From Flavobacteriales bacterium (lineage in GTDB: Bacteria; Bacteroidota; Bacteroidia; Flavobacteriales; Flavobacteriaceae), in the NCBI GenBank assembly GCA_020635875.1, contig JACJYY010000004.1, forward strand, positions 186,001 to 250,000: DNA of 64,000 bases, written 5' to 3'. The translations under genes were made by a program, and so were the position numbers. The notes under the pieces were generated by a model. That model searched no databases. It saw only the letters and a program-made list of their open reading frames with translations, and was not told where the DNA came from. Positions within the stretch are counted from its first letter, which is position 1. Every line of letters begins with the position of its first letter. Shown one piece after another: positions 8,805 through 19,080 of this stretch.

Positions 8805-10433
8805 ATGGAAACAGTTTTATTTATTCTTATTGGATTGGTTTTTGGGATTATACCCACTTATTTATGGTTAAATAACAAAAAATCAGAGGCAATTGATACC
8901 GAAGAAGTAACTATTCTTAAAAATAAAATTCAAGAGCTTGAAGTAGCTTTAAAGACAAAAGAAGATACTTGTAATAGAATAGAAAAAGAATTGGATACCT
9001 TCAAGGAAAAGGTAGATAGTAAGGTTGCCGAATTACGAGAGTTGAGTGTCGAAAAAGCTATGGCTGATGCCAAAATACAGGAGTTGAAGCAGGATCTAAC
9101 AGACCTGAAAGTACAGAATGTAAGTTTTGCTGAAAACAATAAAGTCTTGAATGACGAGATAAACGCTTTAAAAACTCAAAAGGCAGAAATTACAGTTCAC
9201 AGTGAAAGCCGAGCAAAAACCATAACTGAATTACAAGAAGAAGTAGAAAAAAGAAAAGGAGAATTGGAGGTTTTAACTCAAAAATACAATCAAAAGAACG
9301 AGGAATTAGCTATACAGTCGGCAAACAATAAAGCGCTGCAAGAAAAGTTGACCACTCAGAAAGAAGAAATCGAAGCAATGGGTGAGAAGTTCAATAGGGA
9401 GTTTAAGAATATTGCTTCAGAAATCTTAAAATCAAACACAGAATCTTTCTCTGAGACAAATAAAGAAAAGCTAAAAGTACTTTTGGATCCTTTGGCTAAA
9501 AATATAGATGAGTTTAAAACCAAAGTACAAGACGTATACGAAAAAGAAGCAAAGGAACGTTTCTCTCTAGGTGAAGAAGTGAAAAGACTAGCCGAACAAA
9601 GTAATAAAATCAGTCAGGATGCGATTAATTTAACCAATGCGCTAAAAGGAGAGGCTAAGACGCAAGGGAATTGGGGGGAAATGATTTTGGAAAGCATTCT
9701 AGAGAAATCAGGTTTGCGTAAGGATGAGGAGTACTTTATGGAACATCAGCTAATGGACGAAAATAATAAACCTTTACGTTCCGATTCTGAGGGTAAAAAA
9801 ATGCGTCCTGATGCCGTCATTAAATATCCAGATAATCGTAATGTAATTATAGACTCAAAGGTGTCGTTGAATGCCTATACTCGTTACATGAATGCTATAG
9901 ATGTAGACCAACAAAAAGTGGAGTTAGATGCCCATGTGGCGGCGATTAAAATACATATAGATACGTTGAGCTCAAAAGGGTATGACGATTATGATAAAAC
10001 ACTTGATTTTGTCATGATGTTTATTCCAAGTGAACCGGCTTATATTGCGGCGATGCAAGCTAATTCGGACTTATGGAGTTATGCTTATAACAAAAGGATT
10101 TTATTGATGAATCCTACCAATTTAATCACTTCTTTAAAATTGATTGTTGACCTATGGAAACGGGAGTATCAAAATCAAAATGCAATAGCTATTGCAGAAA
10201 GAGGAGCTAAATTGTACGACAAATTTGTAGGGTTTACTGAAAATTTGGAGAAATTAGGAAAACAACTAAGTAGTGCCCAATCCTCTTATGATGATGCCTA
10301 CAATCAACTCGCTTCAGGGAATGACAATCTAGTTTTACAAGCTACCAAATTGAAAAAGTTGGGCGTTAAAAACAAAAAAGAACTCAAAAGTTCTTTAGAG
10401 AACGATTCGGAGATATTTAATTTGACGGAGTAG
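8805..10433 (+). CDS. rmuC: DNA recombination protein RmuC homologue
   Basis: The 542-residue protein starts with a single N-terminal membrane helix (about 3-22), followed by a long coiled coil (about 30-200, heptad-like Glu/Lys/Leu). The conserved RmuC domain (about 270-480) includes TQGNWGEMILESILEKSGL, MRPDAVIKYPDNRNVIIDSKVSLNAY and FVMMFIPSEPAY. In E. coli RmuC limits inversions at short inverted repeats and has a nuclease-like fold; D and K of the PDAVIK...IIDSK stretch match a PD-(D/E)XK arrangement. It appears monocistronic with its own promoter. Family assignment is secure. Confidence 0.92.
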   Translation: METVLFILIGLVFGIIPTYLWLNNKKSEAIDTEEVTILKNKIQELEVALKTKEDTCNRIEKELDTFKEKVDSKVAELRELSVEKAMADAKIQELKQDLTDLKVQNVSFAENNKVLNDEINALKTQKAEITVHSESRAKTITELQEEVEKRKGELEVLTQKYNQKNEELAIQSANNKALQEKLTTQKEEIEAMGEKFNREFKNIASEILKSNTESFSETNKEKLKVLLDPLAKNIDEFKTKVQDVYEKEAKERFSLGEEVKRLAEQSNKISQDAINLTNALKGEAKTQGNWGEMILESILEKSGLRKDEEYFMEHQLMDENNKPLRSDSEGKKMRPDAVIKYPDNRNVIIDSKVSLNAYTRYMNAIDVDQQKVELDAHVAAIKIHIDTLSSKGYDDYDKTLDFVMMFIPSEPAYIAAMQANSDLWSYAYNKRILLMNPTNLITSLKLIVDLWKREYQNQNAIAIAERGAKLYDKFVGFTENLEKLGKQLSSAQSSYDDAYNQLASGNDNLVLQATKLKKLGVKNKKELKSSLENDSEIFNLTE

Positions 10434-10618
10434 GGGACTTACGATTTGTGTAAAAACAATTGAGCGTTTGCCGTGCGGCAACTGCGAAGCAATCATGAAC
10501 TCAATTTATGCTAAATAGGCACATTCGCAAATCAATAAACACTTGTATATCAGCAGAACTTTTTCCGATCAGATAGCTCGGATTTGCACCTTAATTCCGT
10601 AGGTCTATATTAAAAAAT
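10434..10618. other. Non-coding spacer with small palindrome
   Basis: No gene was seen here. The spacer contains TTGCCGTGCGGCAA (near 10468), an inverted repeat with a 2-base centre. Together with the hairpin and transposase fragment that follow, this looks like an old insertion scar downstream of rmuC. Confidence 0.4.
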
Positions 10619-10655
10619 AACCGCAAACTATTTGTTTACAAAGGTTTGCGGTTTT
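10619..10655 (+). terminator. Stem-loop with T tail (possible terminator or insertion-sequence end)
   Basis: AACCGCAAAC (10619-10628) pairs perfectly with GTTTGCGGTT (10644-10653) around a 15-base loop and ends in TTTT. It lies about 190 bases after the rmuC stop, so it could terminate rmuC. It is also just upstream of the transposase remnant and could be part of that element's end. Confidence 0.45.
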
Positions 10656-10695
10656 GTGTGTTTTCACCTAAATTGGTGTTGCGACAAAACACATC

Positions 10696-10905
10696 ATGAA
10701 AGTAATAAAATCCCAAAACATTAACCCTTTTGATGGGTTAAATTTTGTTATTAATGAGTTTGAACAGCTTGATTTAGGCTCATTGTTAGATGATAATTTA
10801 CCCGATTGCGCGGAAATGTTTTCCGTGCCGACAAGAGTAAGCAAATACAGTATATACATTCAATTTAGATATACAAAAACGGATTACAAATCCGCACTAT
10901 CGTGA
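10696..10905 (+). pseudogene. Remnant of an IS1380-type transposase N-terminus
   Basis: The first about 45 codons (MKVIKSQNINPFDGLNFVIN, then EFEQLDLGSLLDDNLPD) read like the start of Bacteroidetes IS1380/IS4-type DDE transposases. These begin with a similar NINPFGGLNFV segment and a leucine-rich stretch ending in LP. The similarity then stops, the frame closes after 69 codons, and no catalytic domain is present. A short repeat with CGGATT-ACA-AATCCG (about 10880-10894) follows. I read this as the left end of a deleted insertion sequence. The family call is from memory. Confidence 0.6.
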
Positions 10906-11030
10906 TCACAAATCCTCTTTATCCTAATCCTCAATTTAACCCAAAAATTTCTCCCTAGAATCTCTATATTTGCGCAGTCTAAAATAAGCTTGTAAACCTT
11001 CAAGATTCAAGATAAACGCCTAAAGGGAAT

Positions 11031-12224
11031 ATGACTGAGACAGCTGATACATTTTTTAAAATTGAATCATCAGAAAAATCTGATGTTAAGGTTTGCGTTA
11101 TCATTCCTACGTACAATAACGAAAGGACATTGGCTCGGGTTATTGATGGGGTTTTGGTACATACAAACGAGGTGATTATTGTTAATGATGGAGCCACAGA
11201 CAGTACGCCAGAAATCTTAAAGAGTTACCAATCACTACAGCAAATTCACTTCAAAAAGAATATAGGCAAAGGAAAAGCTTTACGTGAGGGTTTCAAGAAG
11301 GCCATAGAATTGGGGTATAATTACGCTGTCACAATAGATTCGGACGGGCAACATTTCCCTGACGATATTCCTTCTTTTTTGAAAGAAATAGAAATATCAA
11401 GTGATCCTATTTTGTTGATTGGAAGCCGCAATATGGAGCAAGACGGTATTCCTAAAAAAAGCAGTTTCGGGAATAAATTTTCTAACTTTTGGTTTTGGTT
11501 CGAAACCGGAATAAAACTAGAGGACACACAATCGGGATATAGAGTATATCCTTTGGACATTTTGCCTAAAAAATTCTTTACCAAAAAGTTTGAGTTCGAA
11601 ATAGAGTCCATAGTTCGAGTGGCTTGGAAAGGAGTAACAGTCAAAAATATTCCCATTAATATTTCCTATAACCCCGAAGAACGTGTTACACACTTTAGAC
11701 CTTTCAAAGATTTTACAAGAATAAGTATACTAAATACAGTTTTAGTGGTTATCGCTCTGCTGTATATCAAACCAAGGGACTTATTTAAAAACTTCAAAAA
11801 AAAAAGTCTTAAGCGTTTTATCCAGGAAGATTTAATAGGCAGTGGAGATTCCAATCTTAAAATATCATTATCACTGGCACTAGGTGTTTTTATTGGCATA
11901 GCTCCCTTGTGGGGGGTGCAGACTTTATTAGCCATTTCTTTGGCTGTTTTTCTTAATCTCAACAAACTGATCACTTTTATAGGTTCTAATATTAGTATAC
12001 CGCCAATGATACCTTTTATCATTTATGGTTCGTTACAGATAGGGGCATTATTTGTTTCTTCAAAAACATTTACTTTTTCTCAGAATAAAAGTACCTTTGA
12101 AACTATTGCCGAACATTTTACTCAGTATATAGTAGGGAGTATACTATTGGCTTTAATTAGTTCTATTGTTTTAGGGCTAGTGTGTTATATCACATTGTTA
12201 ATAACCAGAAAAAAAAGCGTGTAA
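11031..12224 (+). CDS. Glycosyltransferase family 2 with C-terminal DUF2062 membrane domain
   Basis: Residues about 15-235 are a GT-A fold family 2 transferase: VCVIIPTYNNERTLARVIDG, VIIVNDGATDST and the metal-binding region TIDSDGQHFPDD. The C-terminal part (about 275-397) is a DUF2062 domain with FIGIAPLWGVQTLLAISLAV and several membrane helices. It would transfer a sugar from a nucleotide or dolichol-like donor at the inner membrane face. It is the first gene of a five-gene run with 7-base or smaller gaps, the order usual in flexirubin/aryl-polyene accessory loci. The sugar and acceptor are unknown. Confidence 0.88.
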   Translation: MTETADTFFKIESSEKSDVKVCVIIPTYNNERTLARVIDGVLVHTNEVIIVNDGATDSTPEILKSYQSLQQIHFKKNIGKGKALREGFKKAIELGYNYAVTIDSDGQHFPDDIPSFLKEIEISSDPILLIGSRNMEQDGIPKKSSFGNKFSNFWFWFETGIKLEDTQSGYRVYPLDILPKKFFTKKFEFEIESIVRVAWKGVTVKNIPINISYNPEERVTHFRPFKDFTRISILNTVLVVIALLYIKPRDLFKNFKKKSLKRFIQEDLIGSGDSNLKISLSLALGVFIGIAPLWGVQTLLAISLAVFLNLNKLITFIGSNISIPPMIPFIIYGSLQIGALFVSSKTFTFSQNKSTFETIAEHFTQYIVGSILLALISSIVLGLVCYITLLITRKKSV

Positions 12225-12231
12225 GCGGTTT

Positions 12232-15200
12232 ATGCACAGATTTTTTATAAAAACATATTATTTAATTCGGAAAAATAGATTGCTATCTCTTGGGATAGCT
12301 TTTCTGTTTTTAGCATTGGGAATTTTTTTTACCACAAGAATCAAGTTCGAAGAAGATATTTCTCAAATCATCCCGAAAAGCGAAAATGCTGATGTCACGG
12401 CAAAAGTGCTTAAACAACTGAATTTTTCGGACAAAATCACGGTCTTAATCGAAAGAAAGCAAGAGGGGCAAACAACAGACTTGTCTGTTATGGCTACTCA
12501 GTTTGTGGATAGTCTAGAGCGTTGTAAACCGTACATAAAAGACATACAAGGGGTGGTTGCTCAGGAGAATATTACCGAGACGTTTGATTTTGTGTACGAT
12601 AATTTACCCTTGTTTTTAGATGAGCAAGATTATAAAGCGATTGAACAAAAATTAGTAGCCGATAGCATTACTCAACAAGTTCAATCTAACTATAGGTCGT
12701 TGATTGCTCCATCTGGTATGATTTCCAGAGATTTTATTTTGAAGGATCCTTTGGGGCTCACCTTCATAGCACTCAAAAAATTACGCCAATTAAATCTAGG
12801 AGATGATTTTGAACTCAAAAATGGGTATCTCACTACCAAGGATGGTAATAGTTTATTACTGTTTATTAACCCTAAATTAAAAGGTAGCGAGACACAACAA
12901 AACACGTTGTTTGTTAATCAACTTCATTCGATTAAAGAGAATCTGAATACGACTTTTAAAGGAAAGGTGGAGCTTTCTTATTTTGGTTCGACTTTAATTG
13001 CTGTCGCCAATGCCAATCAAATTAAAAACGATATCCATTATACCGTAGCGATTTCGATGTGTGTGTTGATGCTGTTGTTGATTTTGTTTTATCGAAAACT
13101 TACAATACCACTTTTGTTGTTTTTACCTCCTTTGTCGGGCACTTTGGCAGGTTTGACAACACTATATTTTTTAAAGGATGCTATATCAGCTATTTCGTTA
13201 GGGATTGGAGCTGTTTTGTTGGGTGTAACCATAGATTATTCCTTACACATTCTTACTCACTACAAAAAGGGAGAAAGTATTGAGGGCTTGTACAAGGATA
13301 TTACCAAACCTTTATTAATCAGTAGTAGTACCACAGCAATTGCATTTTTATGTCTGGTGTTTGTACATTCCGAAGCGTTAAAGGACTTAGGCGTTTTTGC
13401 GGCAGTAAGTGTAATGGTGTCGGCATTGGTGTCTTTATTGGTTATTCCACAGTTGTATACACCCAAAGAAGATAAAGAACGCAACACTCTTGTTGATCGT
13501 ATTGCAGGTTTTTCTTTTGACAAAAATAAAATTGTCATTGGTACAGTAGCTGTAGTCACGGTGGCAGGTGCTTTTTTTGCAACAGATATACAATACAATA
13601 CAGATTTATCTACTTTAAATTATGTTCCTCAAGACATCAAACAAACTCAGGATAAACTAGAAAAAACAAGCAGTGTGGCTTCTAAATCCATTTACACGGT
13701 GGCCTACGGTAAAACTATCGAAGAAGCCTTACAACACAACAGCATTTTGTTTGATAGTTTGGTAAAAAAGAAGAACGAAGGAACCATAAAAAACTTTAGT
13801 TCGATAGGAGGTATAGTTTTATCAAGGTCTGAACAAGAGGAAAAAATAGAGCAATGGAATAGGTTTTGGACAAGTGATCGTCAGCAATTTATTGAGCACG
13901 AATTGGTGGCTCAAACATCTGTCATCGGTTTTAGACCCGAAACGCATACTGCCTTTTATCAATTACTCAAAAAAGAATTTACACCATTGAGTTTAGCTCA
14001 ATATAGTGCCTTAAAGACCTTATTCATTGATGAATTTGTTTCTCAAAAGGAAGGACTAGTGACTTTAACATCAGTGGTAAAAGTAGATTCAAATGAACAA
14101 CGCGACCATTATATAAAAGATATTTCGAATATTGAGCAGATCATTCCAATAGACAGACAACAGCTTAATGAAACCTTTTTAGGGAAATTGAAGTTAGATT
14201 TTGAGCGATTGATCAATTATTCCTTTATCGCCATTCTGCTTGTTCTTTTTTATTTTTTCAGAAGAATTGAATTGGTTTTAATAGGAGCTTTACCTATTGT
14301 AATCACAGGTTTTGTAGTGACAGGATTAATGGTTTTATTCCACATTGAACTCAATATTTTCAGTACTATAGTGTGTACCTTAATATTTGGTCATGGGGTG
14401 GATTTTAGCATTTTTATGACGAGCGCAATGATTAAAGAATACACGTATGGTAAGGATGATATAAAAACGTATCGAGCTTCCATACTATTGGCGGTATTGA
14501 CTACTGTTTTGGCCGTGGGTGTATTAGTCTTCGCAAAACATCCAGCCCTGTTGTCTATTTCAATTGTTTCTTTGATTGGTATACTTACAGCAGTGGTGGT
14601 AACGTTTGTTTTTTACCCCATTTTATTCCGATTTTTTATCTCTAACCGTCCTAAAAAAGGTAAGATGCCTGTAGGAGTGGGGATGTTTATATATTCGACT
14701 ATCTTATTCATTTACTATGGTTTTGGTGGTGCTGCCTTGTCGATTTTTGGTCAGTTGATATTAAAGTTAGCACCGGTAAAGAAAACCACAAGGATGACTT
14801 GGTTTAGGAAGTTAATGTCAAGTTTTGTAAAATCAGTGTTATATGGAAATCCATTGGTTAAGAAAACAGTGATTAATGAACATCATGAAACTTTTGATAA
14901 ACCTGCTGTTATCATTGCCAATCACACGTCCTTTTTAGACACCTTGGCAGTAGGTATGATTACGCATAAAATGATTTTCTTAGTCAATGATTGGGTATAC
15001 AATTCACCTGTTTTTGGTCGGGCTGTAAAACTTGCAGGGTTTTATCCAGTATCAAAAGGTTTAGACGGGAGTGTCGATCATCTCAAGCCAAAAATTGAAG
15101 AAGGCTATTCATTGATGATTTTTCCAGAAGGTCAACGTTCATACACTAACGCAATGGGACGTTTTCACAAAGGAGCCTTCTTTTTAGCAGAGCAATTGAA

Positions 15201-15909
15201 CTTGGATGTTTTACCCGTTTATATTCATGGAAATTCTGAGGTATTGCCAAAAGGCAATCATATTATTTATCACGGAGAGCAAATCACTGTCAAAGTAGGT
15301 AAAAGAATTAAGGCGGATGATTTGTCTTTTGGCAAAAATTATACTGAAAGAACAAAAAAAATCAGCACGTATTTTAAAAGCCAGTTTGCAGAGATAAGAG
15401 AACAAGTTGAGGATGAGGATTACTTTAAACGTAAGTTGTTGATGAGTTTTATGTACAAGGACAGAGAAATTCAACAGCTCATTAAAGAAGATTTTCATAC
15501 GAACAAAGGATTGTATCACGCGATAAATAAATACCTTCCTAAGGAGGCAAAAATCGCTAATATATCTAACGATTACGGTCAATTGGATGTGCTATTAACC
15601 CTACAAGAACCCCAACGAAAAGTATACACTTTCATCACTGACCAAGAAAAGAAAGGAATCGCCAAGAACAATTATTGGGTAGGTAAAAGGAACATCTATT
15701 ATGTGGATTCCTTGTCAGAGATCTTTGAGCGATCAACCTGTCTAGTGAGCAATTGTTTAACCGAAGAGTTTATTGCTAATTGCCAATTCGAAAAAATCGA
15801 AACGGTTATAACAGTAACGAATTGTGATGCCAAGAATCAATTGATTCAAATGGGTTATGCTGTTTTTAAAGAAGAAAAAGAACTAGTAATCTTTAAGAAA
15901 CAGTCGTGA
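12232..15909 (+). CDS. MMPL-type exporter / lysophospholipid acyltransferase / methyltransferase-like fusion
   Basis: The 1225-residue fusion starts with an RND/MMPL exporter (residues about 1-830). It has two periplasmic loops and two helix bundles with GVTIDYSLHILTHY and FGHGVDFSIFMTSA, the Asp-bearing motifs of MMPL helix 4 and its repeat. A PlsC-type acyltransferase follows, with the HX4D motif NHTSFLD (His about 897) and FPEGQRSY (about 964). The last about 160 residues align in position with the SAM-methyltransferase domain of such trifunctional proteins, but no GxGxG loop is visible, so that domain may be inactive. It probably acylates and exports a polyene lipid to the outer membrane (inferred from flexirubin-type clusters). 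It starts 7 bases after the GT2 gene. Confidence 0.88.
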   Translation: MHRFFIKTYYLIRKNRLLSLGIAFLFLALGIFFTTRIKFEEDISQIIPKSENADVTAKVLKQLNFSDKITVLIERKQEGQTTDLSVMATQFVDSLERCKPYIKDIQGVVAQENITETFDFVYDNLPLFLDEQDYKAIEQKLVADSITQQVQSNYRSLIAPSGMISRDFILKDPLGLTFIALKKLRQLNLGDDFELKNGYLTTKDGNSLLLFINPKLKGSETQQNTLFVNQLHSIKENLNTTFKGKVELSYFGSTLIAVANANQIKNDIHYTVAISMCVLMLLLILFYRKLTIPLLLFLPPLSGTLAGLTTLYFLKDAISAISLGIGAVLLGVTIDYSLHILTHYKKGESIEGLYKDITKPLLISSSTTAIAFLCLVFVHSEALKDLGVFAAVSVMVSALVSLLVIPQLYTPKEDKERNTLVDRIAGFSFDKNKIVIGTVAVVTVAGAFFATDIQYNTDLSTLNYVPQDIKQTQDKLEKTSSVASKSIYTVAYGKTIEEALQHNSILFDSLVKKKNEGTIKNFSSIGGIVLSRSEQEEKIEQWNRFWTSDRQQFIEHELVAQTSVIGFRPETHTAFYQLLKKEFTPLSLAQYSALKTLFIDEFVSQKEGLVTLTSVVKVDSNEQRDHYIKDISNIEQIIPIDRQQLNETFLGKLKLDFERLINYSFIAILLVLFYFFRRIELVLIGALPIVITGFVVTGLMVLFHIELNIFSTIVCTLIFGHGVDFSIFMTSAMIKEYTYGKDDIKTYRASILLAVLTTVLAVGVLVFAKHPALLSISIVSLIGILTAVVVTFVFYPILFRFFISNRPKKGKMPVGVGMFIYSTILFIYYGFGGAALSIFGQLILKLAPVKKTTRMTWFRKLMSSFVKSVLYGNPLVKKTVINEHHETFDKPAVIIANHTSFLDTLAVGMITHKMIFLVNDWVYNSPVFGRAVKLAGFYPVSKGLDGSVDHLKPKIEEGYSLMIFPEGQRSYTNAMGRFHKGAFFLAEQLNLDVLPVYIHGNSEVLPKGNHIIYHGEQITVKVGKRIKADDLSFGKNYTERTKKISTYFKSQFAEIREQVEDEDYFKRKLLMSFMYKDREIQQLIKEDFHTNKGLYHAINKYLPKEAKIANISNDYGQLDVLLTLQEPQRKVYTFITDQEKKGIAKNNYWVGKRNIYYVDSLSEIFERSTCLVSNCLTEEFIANCQFEKIETVITVTNCDAKNQLIQMGYAVFKEEKELVIFKKQS

Positions 15910-17417
15910 TGGAAAAAAAGTATGATGTTGTCATTACGGGAAGCGGCTTAGGAGGATTGGTTTCTGCTGTCATTTTGGCAAAAGAAGGCAAAAAGGTTTG
16001 TGTACTCGAAAAGAACAATCAATACGGCGGTAATTTACAGACCTTTGTTAGGGAGAAACATATTTTTGATACAGGAGTTCATTATATTGGAGGATTGGCT
16101 CAAGGCCAAAATTTGCACCGCTATTTTTCCTATTTGGGCATAATGGATGGTCTTAGGTTACAACAACTCGATAAAGACGCTTTTGATGTCATTTCATTTG
16201 AGGGAGACGACACGAATTATCCTCACGCTCAAGGATTTGATAATTTTGTGCAACAATTGACTCAGTATTTTCCAGAAGAAGAGGAGGTTATTAAAGCCTA
16301 TTGTGATAAAATAAGATTTACCTGTAACTCTTTCCCAATGTACAACTTACGAGAGGGGAAAGGGTATCAATCAGAGGTTTTATCCCTAAATACCAAAAAG
16401 TTTTTGGACGAATTGACCGACAATGAAAAATTAAAGGCCGTTTTAGTAGGGAGCAACTTTTTATATGCAGGAGATGAAAAAACACCATTGTATGTTCATT
16501 CGTTATCGGTTAATTCATATATACAGAGTTCGTGGCGTTGTATAAATGGAGGGAGTCAAATCACAAAACTATTGATTAAACAAATCCGTAAATATGGGGG
16601 GGATGTTTTTAAACATCGTGAAGTAATAGGTTTTGAAAGTGAAGAGAATAGAGTAGTGGCTGCCCAAACCAAAAATGGAGAGACGTATTATGGAGATATA
16701 TTTATTTCTAATATGGAACCTAAAATTACGTTACAATTAATAGGAGAGGATAAGTTTAGAAAGTCATTCTATAAAAGAGTACAGGATTTAGAAGTGATGT
16801 CATCTTCCTTTAGTCTGTTTATCATATTTAAACCAGAAACGTTTAAGTACTATAACCATAATTTTTATCATTTTACCGATTATAAAAGAGTTTGGAAAGC
16901 AAGTAAATACACACAGGAAACATGGCCAGAGGCATTTATGATATTCATGAATATTTCTGAAGAGAATCAGGTGTGGGCAGAAAGCATGACGGCAATTACC
17001 TATATGGATTATGATGAAATGAAGCCATGGGAGCAGACCAAAAATACCGTGTCGGAGAAAGAAGATAGAGGGGTTTCCTATGAGGCGTTCAAAGAAGAAA
17101 AAACAGAAATTTTCCTGAAAAAGTTAGAACAAAAGTTCCCTAATATCAGAGAATGTATACAATCCATCTATACAGCTACACCACTGTCTTATAGAGATTA
17201 TATTGGAGTACATCGTGGTAATTTATATGGTTATGTGAAAGACTCTGACAATCCGATGAGGACTTTTATTCCGGCCAAAACCCGCATGGAAAATCTGTAT
17301 CTCACTGGGCAAAGCGTGAACATGCACGGTATATTGGGAGTAACTATCGGTGCGGTTGTAACTTGTGCAGAAATTGTAGGTAAAGACTACTTAATCAATA
17401 AAATTATTAACAATTAG
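15909..17417 (+). CDS. NAD(P)/FAD-dependent oxidoreductase, phytoene-desaturase-like
   Basis: The N-terminal dinucleotide fold VVITGSGLGGLVSAVILAKE has the GxGxxG motif followed by VLEKN, and the C-terminal FAD-contact segment is NLYLTGQSVNMHGILGVTIG. Length (502 residues) and motif spacing match the CrtI/carotenoid-isomerase-like family. The ATG overlaps the TGA of the preceding gene (TGATG) and is preferred over a GTG one codon earlier. In flexirubin-type clusters a homologue is thought to act on the polyene or its precursors; the reaction is not established here. Confidence 0.85.
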   Translation: MEKKYDVVITGSGLGGLVSAVILAKEGKKVCVLEKNNQYGGNLQTFVREKHIFDTGVHYIGGLAQGQNLHRYFSYLGIMDGLRLQQLDKDAFDVISFEGDDTNYPHAQGFDNFVQQLTQYFPEEEEVIKAYCDKIRFTCNSFPMYNLREGKGYQSEVLSLNTKKFLDELTDNEKLKAVLVGSNFLYAGDEKTPLYVHSLSVNSYIQSSWRCINGGSQITKLLIKQIRKYGGDVFKHREVIGFESEENRVVAAQTKNGETYYGDIFISNMEPKITLQLIGEDKFRKSFYKRVQDLEVMSSSFSLFIIFKPETFKYYNHNFYHFTDYKRVWKASKYTQETWPEAFMIFMNISEENQVWAESMTAITYMDYDEMKPWEQTKNTVSEKEDRGVSYEAFKEEKTEIFLKKLEQKFPNIRECIQSIYTATPLSYRDYIGVHRGNLYGYVKDSDNPMRTFIPAKTRMENLYLTGQSVNMHGILGVTIGAVVTCAEIVGKDYLINKIINN

Positions 17418-17421
17418 GGTT

Positions 17422-19080
17422 TTGAACAGTTGGATTAAAATAGTAGTTGGACTTCTTTTATTTACTGGTCTATCGTGTGTTTCTACCAAAAAGGCAAGTA
17501 TTCCTCCAGAAAGCACAAAAGAGATAACCCAATTACCAGATGTAGTTCGTCATTCTGATACTTTAATTACCGCTGGGGCTAATTTTTTGATTAAAAATCA
17601 TGAAGGTTTGTGGGAACTATACGTGGAAGGATCGCCTTATGAAAGAGGTCAAATCATAGGTGCTTTAACTCAACCTCTATATCATCAACAAGAAGCTATT
17701 TTTTTCAATAAAATAAAAGACATAATACCTTCTGAAAACAAACAGAAATTACTGCGTTTCTTTTTGAAGTTTTATAATCGGAAATTACACGAGCATATTT
17801 CAGATGAGTACAAAGCAGAGATTTACGGCTTGTCTCAGTACGGCTCTTCAGCACATGATTATGTGGCACCTAATTATTTGAGAAGCATGTATTTACACGG
17901 TGCTCATGATATAGGACATGCGCTACAAGACTTGATGTTAGTCGGTTGTTCATCTATGGCGGTATGGGGAGATAAAACGGTTGATGGGGACCTATTAATT
18001 GGAAGAAATTTTGACTTTTATGCAGGAGATGAATTTGCCAAAAACAAGATTGTAGCATTTATTAGACCAGATCAAGGTATACCTTTTATGATGGTAACCT
18101 GGGGTGGAATGATAGGCGCGGTATCAGGAATGAATTACGAAGGATTAACAGTTACTATTAATGCAGGAAAATCTAAAATCCCATTAAAAGCAAAGACCCC
18201 AATTTCAATACTGGCACGAGAGATTTTACAATATGCGACAACTATTGACGAAGCGCTTGCTATTGCTAAAAAAAGAGAGGTTTTTGTTTCTGAGTCGATT
18301 TTAGTTGGAAGTGCTAAGGATAAAAAGGCAGTATTAATAGAGGTTTCTCCAAAGAATTTTGGTGTCTATCAAGTAGAAAACTCTAATCAATTGATTTGTA
18401 CCAATCATTTTCAAAGTGAAGCCTACAAGGAGGATAAAAAGAACAATAAACATAAAGCGGAAAGCCACAGTCAATACCGTTATTTAAGAATTCAAGAGTT
18501 GCTTAACGAGACTCAAAAATTAAATGAAGAAGATATCGTTGCGATACTTCGTGAGAAAGAAGGATTAGCCGATAAAAAGATTGGGTATGGAAATGAGAAG
18601 GCATTAAATCAATTGTTAGCACATCATGGGATTGTGTTCAGTCCAGAAAAGAAAAAGGTGTGGGTGTCATCGAGTCCCTATCAATTGGGCACTTTTGTAG
18701 CGTATGATCTAAATGCTATTTTTGGTTCACCCAAAATACCACGATTATTAAATGCATCAAACGAATTGATAGTTGCTGATTCTTTTAAAGACACAAAAGA
18801 GTATTTTGATTACGAGCAATACCGTATCTTGGATCGTGTTGTAGATGACCGTTTGGAAGAAGGAGATTTGAGCGAAGAATTTATTACGAACTATCAATCA
18901 CTTAATCCAGATTTGTGGATTGTTTATTACAAGATAGGGAAGTATTATTTTGAGAGAGGACACTATGAAAAGGCACAAAACCAGTTTTTAAAAGCACAAG
19001 AAAAAGAGATTACGACATTACCTGATAAGGAAGCAATAACTTCGTATTTGAAAAAGGTTACTAAAAAGATAGACAAATGA
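17422..19080 (+). CDS. C45-family autoproteolytic acyltransferase/hydrolase, probable lipoprotein
   Basis: The start is a TTG, the only plausible initiation codon because no in-frame ATG precedes the conserved region. It is followed by a signal peptide ending in LSC, a relaxed lipobox with Cys about 19. The core is an N-terminal-nucleophile hydrolase of the acyl-CoA:6-aminopenicillanic-acid acyltransferase group. The self-cleavage site is LVGCSSMAVWG (nucleophile Cys about 176), followed by LIGRNFDFY and GLTVTINAGKS. A TPR-like segment (about 500-530) is near the C-terminus. Family members cleave or transfer acyl groups from amides. It is predicted to act in the periplasm in the polyene lipid pathway. 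The next ATG overlaps its stop. Confidence 0.85.
   Translation: MNSWIKIVVGLLLFTGLSCVSTKKASIPPESTKEITQLPDVVRHSDTLITAGANFLIKNHEGLWELYVEGSPYERGQIIGALTQPLYHQQEAIFFNKIKDIIPSENKQKLLRFFLKFYNRKLHEHISDEYKAEIYGLSQYGSSAHDYVAPNYLRSMYLHGAHDIGHALQDLMLVGCSSMAVWGDKTVDGDLLIGRNFDFYAGDEFAKNKIVAFIRPDQGIPFMMVTWGGMIGAVSGMNYEGLTVTINAGKSKIPLKAKTPISILAREILQYATTIDEALAIAKKREVFVSESILVGSAKDKKAVLIEVSPKNFGVYQVENSNQLICTNHFQSEAYKEDKKNNKHKAESHSQYRYLRIQELLNETQKLNEEDIVAILREKEGLADKKIGYGNEKALNQLLAHHGIVFSPEKKKVWVSSSPYQLGTFVAYDLNAIFGSPKIPRLLNASNELIVADSFKDTKEYFDYEQYRILDRVVDDRLEEGDLSEEFITNYQSLNPDLWIVYYKIGKYYFERGHYEKAQNQFLKAQEKEITTLPDKEAITSYLKKVTKKIDK

Noticed and set aside
12690..13598. Several 70- to 112-codon frames inside the MMPL fusion gene
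   Set aside because: They lie in other frames of a clearly conserved gene.
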